Assembly (NCBI GenBank): GCA_016207565.1
Contig: JACQPK010000154.1
Location: 1 to 33,591, forward strand
Length of the DNA: 33,591 nt
Reading direction: 5' to 3'
Origin: Elusimicrobiota bacterium
GTDB taxonomy: Bacteria > Elusimicrobiota > Elusimicrobia > UBA1565 > JACRDR01
Positions 25,821 to 33,591 of the stretch are shown piece by piece. The notes beneath the pieces were generated by a model. That model saw nothing but the letters and a program-made list of their open reading frames with translations. It was not told the DNA's origin and did no database searches. Position 1 is the first letter of the stretch. Every line of letters begins with the position of its first letter. The translations under genes and the position numbers were made by a program.

Positions 25821-27044
25821 GTGACCCGGCACGCGAGGATATTGGCCCTGCTCGTCGCCGCGGTCCTCCCGCTCACCGCCGCCGCCTCGTCCCCCGGCAC
25901 TCCTCCCGAGGCGGCGGCGACGTCTTTCCCGGGGCTTCCCGCGGGCCTGGCCGGGCTGGCCGAGGACATGAAGACCCTTCCTTCGGGGACGGCGCTCTCC
26001 CCCGACGGCGAGGGCGGCTTCGTCCTCCCCCGCCTCGACGGCCCGGGCTACTGGCGGCGCTACACCGCCGACGGCCGCCGCCTCACCTGGCGCGTCCGTG
26101 ACGAGAAGGAGGCCAAGGGCTGGGGGCCGTGGAAGCACGAGGACCAGCTCCAACAGGTCTGCGTGGACACGGAGGTCTGGACCGGCTCCGAGTGGCGCCA
26201 CACCGGGACCCGCCACGACAAGACGGTGACGGCCAAGGAAGGCGAGTCCTGGCTCGGCCGGACGGGCGACCGCGTGATGAAAGCGCCCGTGGCCGGCAAG
26301 GTCTTGACGTTCGCCGACGACGTCGCCGCTACCTTATATACGGGGCTCGCCGGAGGCGCCCAGGTGTTGGCCGCCCAGGTGGGCGACCGGGACCTCTACT
26401 CGATCGAGGCCGGCGGATCCTACGCGAAGAACCCGGTCATGCGCAGGCTCGTCGACGCTCCAGGCACGCTCGTCCGACTCACGCCCGCGGCGCGGCGGCG
26501 GCTCGAGTCCTCCGTGCGCGCGAGCCGCGCTCGCGCGCTCGAGGGGCTCCCCTATCCGATCCCGAGCCCGGTCCGCCGGGAGATCGTCGCGGCGCCGATC
26601 GGGCCGAAGGAGGCGGTGGAGGTCCTCAAAGACGGCTACGGCGCGGGCACCTACGGCAAGCGACTCATCGCGGAGGGCGCGCGCGAGAAGGGCTGGAAGG
26701 CCGCGGCCTACTCCGCCGCGGGCGTGGCGACCGGGACCTTCGAGAACGTGGCCGAAGGCATGCTCAACCCGATCCTCTGGGTCATGCTCGGGGCGGGCCA
26801 CGCCGCCAAGGCGCTCACCGGCGCCAACGCCGCGGTCACGACCGCGACCAAGACCGCGGGCGCGGCGGCCGGCGCCACCCGCGCCACCGCGGCCGCCGCC
26901 TGGTGGGCCCCCTGGGTCTTCAAGGCCGCCGACAACACCGGCCGGGTCGTCCTCCTGACGGCCGAGGCCCGCTTCGACCAGGCATTTTTGGCCAAGGCCG
27001 CCGCGGCCGGGGCCGACGCGATCTACCTGTTCGTCCTACCCTGA
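25821..27044 (+). CDS. Secreted/envelope protein of unknown function
   Basis: 407 aa with signal-peptide-like N-terminus MTRHARILALLVAAVLPLTAAASS and hydrophobic Ala/Gly-rich C-terminal region; no family recognised. Confidence 0.7.
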   Translation: MTRHARILALLVAAVLPLTAAASSPGTPPEAAATSFPGLPAGLAGLAEDMKTLPSGTALSPDGEGGFVLPRLDGPGYWRRYTADGRRLTWRVRDEKEAKGWGPWKHEDQLQQVCVDTEVWTGSEWRHTGTRHDKTVTAKEGESWLGRTGDRVMKAPVAGKVLTFADDVAATLYTGLAGGAQVLAAQVGDRDLYSIEAGGSYAKNPVMRRLVDAPGTLVRLTPAARRRLESSVRASRARALEGLPYPIPSPVRREIVAAPIGPKEAVEVLKDGYGAGTYGKRLIAEGAREKGWKAAAYSAAGVATGTFENVAEGMLNPILWVMLGAGHAAKALTGANAAVTTATKTAGAAAGATRATAAAAWWAPWVFKAADNTGRVVLLTAEARFDQAFLAKAAAAGADAIYLFVLP

Positions 27045-27105
27045 GCGTAGGCCCACCGGCCCCGTCGGAACATTGAGGGAAATTCGCGGTTTTATGGCGG
27101 TTTTT

Positions 27106-27114
27106 TGGTATAAT
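27106..27114 (+). promoter_or_regulatory. Extended -10 (TGGTATAAT) of the hopanoid operon
   Basis: TGG-TATAAT with consensus hexamer at 27109-27114, upstream of SD GGAGG (27153-27157). Confidence 0.65.
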
Positions 27115-27163
27115 GCGCCGCCTTATTTACGCGCCGTTTTCGGGGATATCCGGGAGGAACCGC

Positions 27164-29245
27164 GTGGTGAGACGATTCGTCAGCGAGTGGTTGAGCCCCT
27201 TCGGGCAGCCGTTGTACCGGAAGCCCAAGGACTGGGCCGATAACCTCAAGCCGGAGGCCGGACGCCTGCCCGAGCAGCCGGGGCTGCCGGAGGACCTCCG
27301 GAACGCCATCCGCCGGGCCCAGACCGCCCTGCTCAAGAAGCAGAGCTCCGACGACGGCTACTGGTGCGCCGAGCTGCGGGCGGACACGACCCTCGAGTCC
27401 GACACCATCATGCTGCTGTATTTTTTGGGGCGCGCCGACTCGCCCAAGATCGCCCGCCTGGCCAAGTTCATCTTGTCCCAGCAGTTGCCGGACGGCGGCT
27501 GGCCGATCTTCAAGAACGGCCCGGCCGAGATCTCGGCCACGGTGAAGGCGTACTGGGCGCTCAAGTTCGCGGGCCACGCCCCCGACGAGCCCAGCATGGT
27601 GAAGGCGCGCGAGCGGATCAACGCGCTCGGCGGCATCCACAAGGTCAACACCTACTCGAAGTTTTACATGGCGCTGTTCGGGCTCTACGACTGGAAGGGC
27701 GTGCCGACGATCCCGCCGGAGCTCATGTGCTTCCCGAACTGGTTCTACTTCAACATCTACGAGATGTCCTCGTGGACGCGCGCGATCGTCGTCCCGCTGT
27801 CGATCGTCTGGGCCGAGCGGCCGGACGTCACCTGCCCGCCGCACGCGCGCCTCGACGAGCTCTTCCCCGACGAGCGGCGCTTCGTCCCCCTCAAGGACCT
27901 CATGCCGCCGCACTCGTTGCTCTCGTGGACGAGCTTCTTCCTCTGGTGCGACAAGGCGCTCAAGGGCATCGAAGGCAAGGGCCCGCACGCGATCCGCGCG
28001 TGGGCGCTGCGGACGGCCGAGTCCTGGATGCTCGAGCACCTGCAGCACTCCGACGGGCTCGGCGCGATCTTCCCGGGGATCGTCAACACGATCCTGGCGA
28101 TGAAGTGCCTCGGCTACTCCGACCATGACCCGCGCCTCAAGCGGGAGATCGAGCACCTCGAGCGCCTCGAGCTCGACCGCGGCGACCTGCTGGAGATGCA
28201 GCCCTGCCAGTCCCCGGTCTGGGACACCGCGATCGCGGTGATCGCGCTCGCCGAGTCGGGCCTCTACCGCGAGCACCGCGCCTTGGGCGGCTCGGCCGAG
28301 TGGCTGCTCTCGAAGGAGATCCGGGTCGCCGGCGACTGGCGGGTCACGAATCCGACGGGACCGATCGGCGGCTGGGCGTTCGAGTTTCAGAACGACTGGT
28401 ACCCCGACATCGACGACACCGCGATGGTGATGCTCGCGCTGCGCCACGTCCACCTCGAGGAGCGCCTCGAGCTCGCTCGCGAGAAGGCGTGCCTGCGCGG
28501 CCTGCACTGGCTCCTCTCGATGCAGTCGAAGTCCGGCGGCTGGGCGGCCTTCGATAAGGACAACACGAAGGCGATCCTCACCAAGATCCCGTTCGCCGAC
28601 CACAACGCGATGATCGACCCGCCGACCGCCGACATCACGGGGCGCATCCTCGAGTTCCTCGGCTACGTCGGCTACGACCTCTCGTATCCGTGCGTCCAGT
28701 CCGCGATCGAGTTCATCAAGAAGGAGCAGGAGCGCGACGGCTCCTGGTACGGCCGGTGGTGCGTCAACTACATCTACGGCACCTGGCAGATGCTCCGCGG
28801 GCTCAACGCGATCGGCTACGACATGCACGAGCCGTGGATCCAGAAGGCCGCGAACTGGCTCAAGGCCGTCCAGCGGCCCGACGGCGGCTGGGGCGAGACC
28901 TGCGCCACCTACCACGACCCCGCGCTCAAGGCGAAGGGGCCGTCCACGCCCAGCCAGACCGCGTGGGCGATCATGGGGCTCATGGCGGCCGGACACGGCT
29001 CCGACCCGGCCGTGGAGCGCGGCGTGGCGTGGCTGCTCCGCACGCAGCGGCCCGACGGCACGTGGGACGAGACGGAGTTCACGGGCACGGGTTTTCCGAA
29101 GGTGTTCTATCTCGAGTACACGCTGTACCGAGACAACTTCCCGGTGCTGGCCCTCGGCCAGTACCAGACTCTGCTCCGCGACGCGGAGCGTTCGCGCCGG
29201 ACTCCGGCGGCCCAGACCCTGGGCCCGGCGCTGCAGGGGGCCTGA
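27164..29245 (+). CDS. shc: Squalene-hopene cyclase
   Basis: DIDDTA catalytic motif, QPCQSPVWDTAIA, multiple QW repeats. GTG 27164 preceded by GGGAGGA; the ORF-track start 27113 lies inside the -10. Confidence 0.96.
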   Translation: MVRRFVSEWLSPFGQPLYRKPKDWADNLKPEAGRLPEQPGLPEDLRNAIRRAQTALLKKQSSDDGYWCAELRADTTLESDTIMLLYFLGRADSPKIARLAKFILSQQLPDGGWPIFKNGPAEISATVKAYWALKFAGHAPDEPSMVKARERINALGGIHKVNTYSKFYMALFGLYDWKGVPTIPPELMCFPNWFYFNIYEMSSWTRAIVVPLSIVWAERPDVTCPPHARLDELFPDERRFVPLKDLMPPHSLLSWTSFFLWCDKALKGIEGKGPHAIRAWALRTAESWMLEHLQHSDGLGAIFPGIVNTILAMKCLGYSDHDPRLKREIEHLERLELDRGDLLEMQPCQSPVWDTAIAVIALAESGLYREHRALGGSAEWLLSKEIRVAGDWRVTNPTGPIGGWAFEFQNDWYPDIDDTAMVMLALRHVHLEERLELAREKACLRGLHWLLSMQSKSGGWAAFDKDNTKAILTKIPFADHNAMIDPPTADITGRILEFLGYVGYDLSYPCVQSAIEFIKKEQERDGSWYGRWCVNYIYGTWQMLRGLNAIGYDMHEPWIQKAANWLKAVQRPDGGWGETCATYHDPALKAKGPSTPSQTAWAIMGLMAAGHGSDPAVERGVAWLLRTQRPDGTWDETEFTGTGFPKVFYLEYTLYRDNFPVLALGQYQTLLRDAERSRRTPAAQTLGPALQGA

Positions 29246-30360
29246 TGGCAGCTCCGTTCTCGATGCAGATGTCGGTCTTCGGGCACATCCTGAAGAACAA
29301 GCTCGCCGGACGGGACAAGTTCCCCCTCGTGATGATGCTCGAGCCTCTCTTCGCGTGCAACCTCGAGTGCGCGGGCTGCGGCAAGATCCAGTACCCGCCG
29401 GACATCCTCCGCAAGAAGCTCACCCCGGAGCAGTGCTGGGAGGCCGCGGACGAGTGCGGCGCCCCCGTCGTGTCCGTCGCCGGCGGCGAGCCGCTGATCC
29501 ACCCGGAGATCGACCGGATCATCTCCGGCCTGATCGCGCGCGGCAAGTACGTGTACCTCTGCTCGAACGCCCTGCTCCTCGAGAAGAATCTCCACCGGTT
29601 CAAGCCGTCGCCGCAGCTGATCTTTTCGATACACCTCGACGGCATCGAGAAGACCCACGACCGCATGGTCTGCCGCGACGGCGTGTTCAAGACCGCCGTC
29701 TCCGCCATCCGCAAGGCGAAGGCGATGGGCCACTACGTCATGACCAACTCCACGATCTTCCAGGGCGAGGACGTGGAGGAGTTCCGCAAGTTCTTCGACT
29801 TCGCGATGCAGGACCTCGGCCTCGACGGGATGATGATCTCCCCCGGCTACGCCTACGAGAAGGCGCCCGCGCAGGAGCTCTTTCTCAAGCTGGAGCAGAC
29901 TCGCTCCTGGTTTCGCGAGGCGATCAAGGGCTGGAGGCAGAACGGCTGGGCGTTCAACCACAGCACCTTCTACATGGACTTCCTGGAGGGCAAGCGCGAC
30001 TACGAGTGCGCGCCGTGGGGCATGCCGCTCCGCAACGTCTTCGGCTGGCAGAAGCCCTGCTACCTCATCGCCGACGGCGGCTATGCCAAGACCTACCAGG
30101 AGCTCCTCGACACGACCGACTGGTCGGCCTACGGACGCAGCTCCGGCAACCCGAAGTGCGCCAACTGCATGACGCACGTCGGCTACGAGACGCCCGCGGT
30201 CATGGAGGGCTTCTCGGGGCCGCGGAAGTTCATCGAGATGGTCGTGGACTTCGCGACCGTGAAGGGGCCGAAGAAGGTGAAGGGCGCCCAGAAGCTCGCG
30301 CTGCTCCAGCACGCCGCGAAAGAGGCGGAGGAGAAGCGAGAGACGGTGGGCACGGCCTGA
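29245..30360 (+). CDS. hpnH: HpnH, radical SAM adenosylhopane synthase
   Basis: CNLECAGC (CxxxCxxC), SVAGGEPLIHPEI, IFSIHLDGIEKTHD, C-terminal CANCMTHVGYE; overlaps shc stop by TGATG. Confidence 0.95.
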   Translation: MAAPFSMQMSVFGHILKNKLAGRDKFPLVMMLEPLFACNLECAGCGKIQYPPDILRKKLTPEQCWEAADECGAPVVSVAGGEPLIHPEIDRIISGLIARGKYVYLCSNALLLEKNLHRFKPSPQLIFSIHLDGIEKTHDRMVCRDGVFKTAVSAIRKAKAMGHYVMTNSTIFQGEDVEEFRKFFDFAMQDLGLDGMMISPGYAYEKAPAQELFLKLEQTRSWFREAIKGWRQNGWAFNHSTFYMDFLEGKRDYECAPWGMPLRNVFGWQKPCYLIADGGYAKTYQELLDTTDWSAYGRSSGNPKCANCMTHVGYETPAVMEGFSGPRKFIEMVVDFATVKGPKKVKGAQKLALLQHAAKEAEEKRETVGTA

Positions 30361-31448
30361 TGGACAAGGTCTTCCTCACCGGCGGCACGGGCTTCGTCGG
30401 CGCGAACCTCGCGCGGCTCCTGCTCGCCGAGGGATTCCACGTCCGCGCCCTCGCCCGGCGCGGCTCCGACCGCCGCAATCTCGCGGGCCTCAACGCCGAG
30501 ATCGCCGAGGGCGATCTCGGCGACAGCGCCGTCCTCGAATCGGCCTGTCGGGGCTGCCGCTACGTGTTCCACGTGGCCGCGGACTACCGGATTTGGGCGC
30601 CCGACCCGAGAACGATGTACGCGGCGAACGTCCAAGGAACGGTCAATGTCATCGAGGCCGCCGGCAAGGCCGGCGTCGAGCGGGTGGTCCACTGCTCGAG
30701 CGTGGCCGCCGTGAAAGTCCGCGACGACGCTCCCGCCGACGAGCGCTCCGAGTACCGCTCGGCCGACGAGATCGTCAGCGACTACAAGAAGTCGAAATGG
30801 CTGGCCGAGCAAGCCGCGCTCGAGCTCGCGCAGAAGGGCCTTCCCGTCGTCGTCGTGAACCCGGCGGCTCCCATCGGTCCCCTCGACATCAAGCCGACCC
30901 CGACCGGCAAGATCGTCGTCGACTTCCTGGCCGGACGGATGCCGTCTTACGTCGACACGGGGCTCAACGTCGTCCACGTCGCCGACGTCGCGGCCGGACA
31001 CCTCGCCGCCGCCCGCCGAGGCCGGCTCGGCGAGCGCTACATCCTCGGCAGCGAGAACCTATCGCTCAAGGCCCTGCTCGATCTGCTCGCGGACCTGACC
31101 GGGCTGCCCGCTCCCCGTTTCAAGACGCCCTACGCCGTGGCCTACGCCTTTGGGGCGCTGGACACCGCGCGGGCGCGGCTGACCGGCGGCGAGCCCATGG
31201 CCCCGCTCGACGCGGTGCGGATGGCCAGGCACAAGATGTTTTTCGACTCCACGAAGGCGGTCCGCGAGCTCGGGCTGCCGCAGACGCCGGCCCGCCAGGC
31301 GCTGGCCGACGCCGCGCGGTGGTTCCTCGAGAACCGCTACGTGCCGGAAGCGACGGCCCAAGCGGCGCTCGCGCGCCTGAGGAAGAGCTCCGAGCCGGCG
31401 CCGGCTAGGGCGCCGGGCGCGTCCGTGGTCGTTGCGCCGCCGCGCTGA
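30360..31448 (+). CDS. hpnA: HpnA, hopanoid-associated NAD-dependent sugar epimerase/reductase
   Basis: VFLTGGTGFVGANLARLLL, HCSSVAAV, YKKSKWLAE; overlaps hpnH stop by TGATG. Confidence 0.93.
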   Translation: MDKVFLTGGTGFVGANLARLLLAEGFHVRALARRGSDRRNLAGLNAEIAEGDLGDSAVLESACRGCRYVFHVAADYRIWAPDPRTMYAANVQGTVNVIEAAGKAGVERVVHCSSVAAVKVRDDAPADERSEYRSADEIVSDYKKSKWLAEQAALELAQKGLPVVVVNPAAPIGPLDIKPTPTGKIVVDFLAGRMPSYVDTGLNVVHVADVAAGHLAAARRGRLGERYILGSENLSLKALLDLLADLTGLPAPRFKTPYAVAYAFGALDTARARLTGGEPMAPLDAVRMARHKMFFDSTKAVRELGLPQTPARQALADAARWFLENRYVPEATAQAALARLRKSSEPAPARAPGASVVVAPPR

Positions 31449-32128
31449 TGATCCTCATCGCGGCGGCGACGCCGTGGGAGGCGGGGCCGCTGGCGAAGCG
31501 CTGGGGGCTCGAGCCCGTCGCCGGGGCGAAGGCCTGGGGCGGGAAGGTCGGCGGGAAGCTCGTACGGGTGCTGGAGACGGGCATGGGCCGCGAGAAGGCG
31601 GCGGCCGCGCTCGAGTCGTTGGACGATTTGAAATGGCCGGCGCCGGACTTGGTGGTGAGCGCCGGATTCGCGGGGGCCCTGCAGGACGGGCTCCGGGGCG
31701 CGGACCTCGTGGCCGACCTGCGCGGGATGCACGTCGAATGGGTGCAGCTCGCTCGCTCGGTCGCGACGTCGTTGGGCGTGCCGCTGCACCTGGGCGCGTT
31801 CCACTCCTCGGAGCGGGTGCTGAGCCCCGATGAGAAGCGCGCCGTGGGGGTGGAGCACCGGGCGGTCGCGGTCGACCTCGAGACCGCGGCGCTGCGCTCC
31901 TGGAGCGAGGCGCGGAGCACCGCGTTCGGGGCGGTCCGAGCGGTCTTCGACCTCGTCGATGAGCGGGCGCCTTCGGTGGGTCCCGAGGACGCGTCCTTCG
32001 GGGCGACGGTCCGTTTTTTGGCGGCGCATTGGACGCAGGCGCCGGGGCTCGCGTCGTGGTGGCCCCGGCAGTCGAAGGGAATGAAGCGGCTGGGCCGGTT
32101 TTTGGAGAAATGGTTAGGTACTCTATAG
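31448..32128 (+). CDS. hpnG: HpnG-like nucleosidase/phosphorylase (adenosylhopane to ribosylhopane step)
   Basis: ILIAAATPWEAGPLAKRWG, VVSAGFAGALQ, VDLETAAL; overlaps hpnA. Confidence 0.85.
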   Translation: MILIAAATPWEAGPLAKRWGLEPVAGAKAWGGKVGGKLVRVLETGMGREKAAAALESLDDLKWPAPDLVVSAGFAGALQDGLRGADLVADLRGMHVEWVQLARSVATSLGVPLHLGAFHSSERVLSPDEKRAVGVEHRAVAVDLETAALRSWSEARSTAFGAVRAVFDLVDERAPSVGPEDASFGATVRFLAAHWTQAPGLASWWPRQSKGMKRLGRFLEKWLGTL

Positions 32129-32131
32129 CGT

Positions 32132-33079
32132 ATGAATGAAAGGTTGACGCGCTACTTCGAGCGGAACGGGAAGGCCGTCGAGGCGGAGCTCAAGCGGCGC
32201 CTGTCCGGCCGGGGCGCGGCCGCGATCCCGTTTCTGGCCTCGGAGCCCGAGACGCTGCGCTCGGCCATGTCGTACTCCCTGTTCGCCGGCGGGAAGCGCC
32301 TGCGGCCCGTCCTCGTCGGCGCCGCGACCGAGGCCTGCGGCCGCTCCGCGTCGGTCTCGCGGCTCACCGCGTGCGCGCTGGAGATGATCCACACCTACTC
32401 GCTCATCCACGACGACCTGCCCGCCATGGACGACGACGACCTGCGGCGCGGCAAGCCGACGAACCACAAGGTCTACGGCGAGGCGGTCGCGATCCTCGCC
32501 GGAGACGGGCTCCTCACCTACGCCTTCGAGCTCGCCGCGGACAACGCCTCCCGCGCCGGGCTTTCGGCTCGGGAGGCGACCGACCTCATCCGCGTCGTGG
32601 CCGCGGGCGCGGGCGCCCGCGGGATGGTCGGCGGCCAGATCGCCGATCTGGAGGCGGAGGGCTGGGACCCGAAGCGCCTCCACAACGGCTTGAAGTCGAA
32701 GGCGAAGAGGCTCTTGACCTACATCCACACGCACAAGACCGCCGCCCTGATCACCGCGAGCCTCGAGGCCGGGGCGATACTCGGGAAGGCCTCGCCGTCG
32801 CAGCGCACGAGCCTGCGCGAATACGGCCGCGCGCTGGGCCTCGCCTTCCAGATCGCCGACGACGTCCTCGACGTGGTGGGCGACAAGAAGAAGCTGGGCA
32901 AGAGCGGGTCCGACGAGGCGAACGCGAAGCTGACCTACGCCCGCCTCTACGGGCTCGACGGCGCCCGCCGCCAGGCGCAGGCCTGGCTCGCGAGCGCCCA
33001 CGCCGCGCTGCGCCCCTTCGGGACGCGGGCCGCGGTCCTGCACGATCTAGCCGACTACGTCGTAACCAGGGACCATTAA
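32132..33079 (+). CDS. ispA: Polyprenyl diphosphate synthase (farnesyl-diphosphate-synthase-like)
   Basis: GGKRLRPVL, first Asp-rich motif [35 protein letters not shown], second QIADDVLDV. Confidence 0.94.
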   Translation: MNERLTRYFERNGKAVEAELKRRLSGRGAAAIPFLASEPETLRSAMSYSLFAGGKRLRPVLVGAATEACGRSASVSRLTACALEMIHTYSLIHDDLPAMDDDDLRRGKPTNHKVYGEAVAILAGDGLLTYAFELAADNASRAGLSAREATDLIRVVAAGAGARGMVGGQIADLEAEGWDPKRLHNGLKSKAKRLLTYIHTHKTAALITASLEAGAILGKASPSQRTSLREYGRALGLAFQIADDVLDVVGDKKKLGKSGSDEANAKLTYARLYGLDGARRQAQAWLASAHAALRPFGTRAAVLHDLADYVVTRDH

Positions 33080-33092
33080 CCCAGGAGACGCA

Positions 33093-33591
33093 ATGGAACT
33101 GCTGCCGAAGATCCAGTCGCCGAAAGACTTGAGGGCTCTGCCCCAAGCCAAGCTGCCCCAGGTGGTCGACGAGCTGCGTTTGATGATCCTCGAGACCGTG
33201 TCCAAGATCGGGGGCCACCTCGGCTCGTCGCTCGGCGCCGCCGAGCTGACCGTGGCGCTGCACTACGTCTTCAACACGCCCGACGACAAGCTCGTCTGGG
33301 ACACCGGGCACCAGACCTACGGGCACAAGCTGCTGACCGGCCGCCAGAAGGGCTTCGGCACGATCCGCCAGTTCAAGGGCCTCTCCGGGTTCCTCAAGCG
33401 GGACGAGTCGGATTACGACACCTTCGGCGCCGGACACGCCTCCACGGCGATCTCGGCGGCCGTCGGCATGGCCGCGGGCCGCGACGTGAAGGGCGAGAAG
33501 AACAAGGTCGTCGCGATCGTCTCCGACGGCTGCATGACCGGCGGCGAGTCCTACGAGGGCCTGCAAAACGCGGGCATGCTCCAGACGGACA
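33093..33591 (+). CDS. dxs: 1-deoxy-D-xylulose-5-phosphate synthase, N-terminal part (truncated by window)
   Basis: [67 protein letters not shown] aggag at 33083-33087. Confidence 0.95.
   Translation, partial: MELLPKIQSPKDLRALPQAKLPQVVDELRLMILETVSKIGGHLGSSLGAAELTVALHYVFNTPDDKLVWDTGHQTYGHKLLTGRQKGFGTIRQFKGLSGFLKRDESDYDTFGAGHASTAISAAVGMAAGRDVKGEKNKVVAIVSDGCMTGGESYEGLQNAGMLQTD

Noticed and set aside
1-33591. CRISPR arrays, rRNA genes, prophage, integrase or transposase genes
   Set aside because: Looked for direct repeats with spacers, rRNA signatures and recombinase motifs; none seen. The 8.5-8.9 kb element carries no coding capacity.

Overview
High-GC bacterial chromosomal window, probably Elusimicrobiota-like (lineage is inference only). 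Left part (about 1-10.7 kb, minus strand): a type IV pilus / T2SS-like assembly locus with PilP-like (truncated), PilO-like, fused PilM+PilN (GspL-like), a Pro/Gln-rich OmpA-domain protein, a type IV pilin, PilC and PilB. Middle part (about 6.5-19.6 kb): six polytopic GT-C / O-antigen-ligase-like membrane proteins, most with TPR tails. These are followed by an orphan HAMP histidine kinase with a fatty-acid-hydroxylase-family gene, a tRNA-Thr(CGT), a polysaccharide deacetylase, a GT4 glycosyltransferase, an M28 peptidase and an unknown secreted protein. Right end: a compact plus-strand hopanoid operon, shc-hpnH-hpnA-hpnG-ispA-dxs (dxs truncated). The most unusual signal is a ~366-bp nested palindrome at 8540-8905 between pilB and a GT-C gene. 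It consists of two diverged, oppositely oriented ~117-nt branched elements (long outer stem plus two inner hairpins) with identical linkers and compensatory stem changes, joined by an imperfectly palindromic middle. A second recurring pattern is a -10-like hexamer 6-12 nt upstream of start codons, suggesting leaderless or very short-leader transcripts. All calls come from reading the sequence and ORF translations; no searches or folding programs were run.
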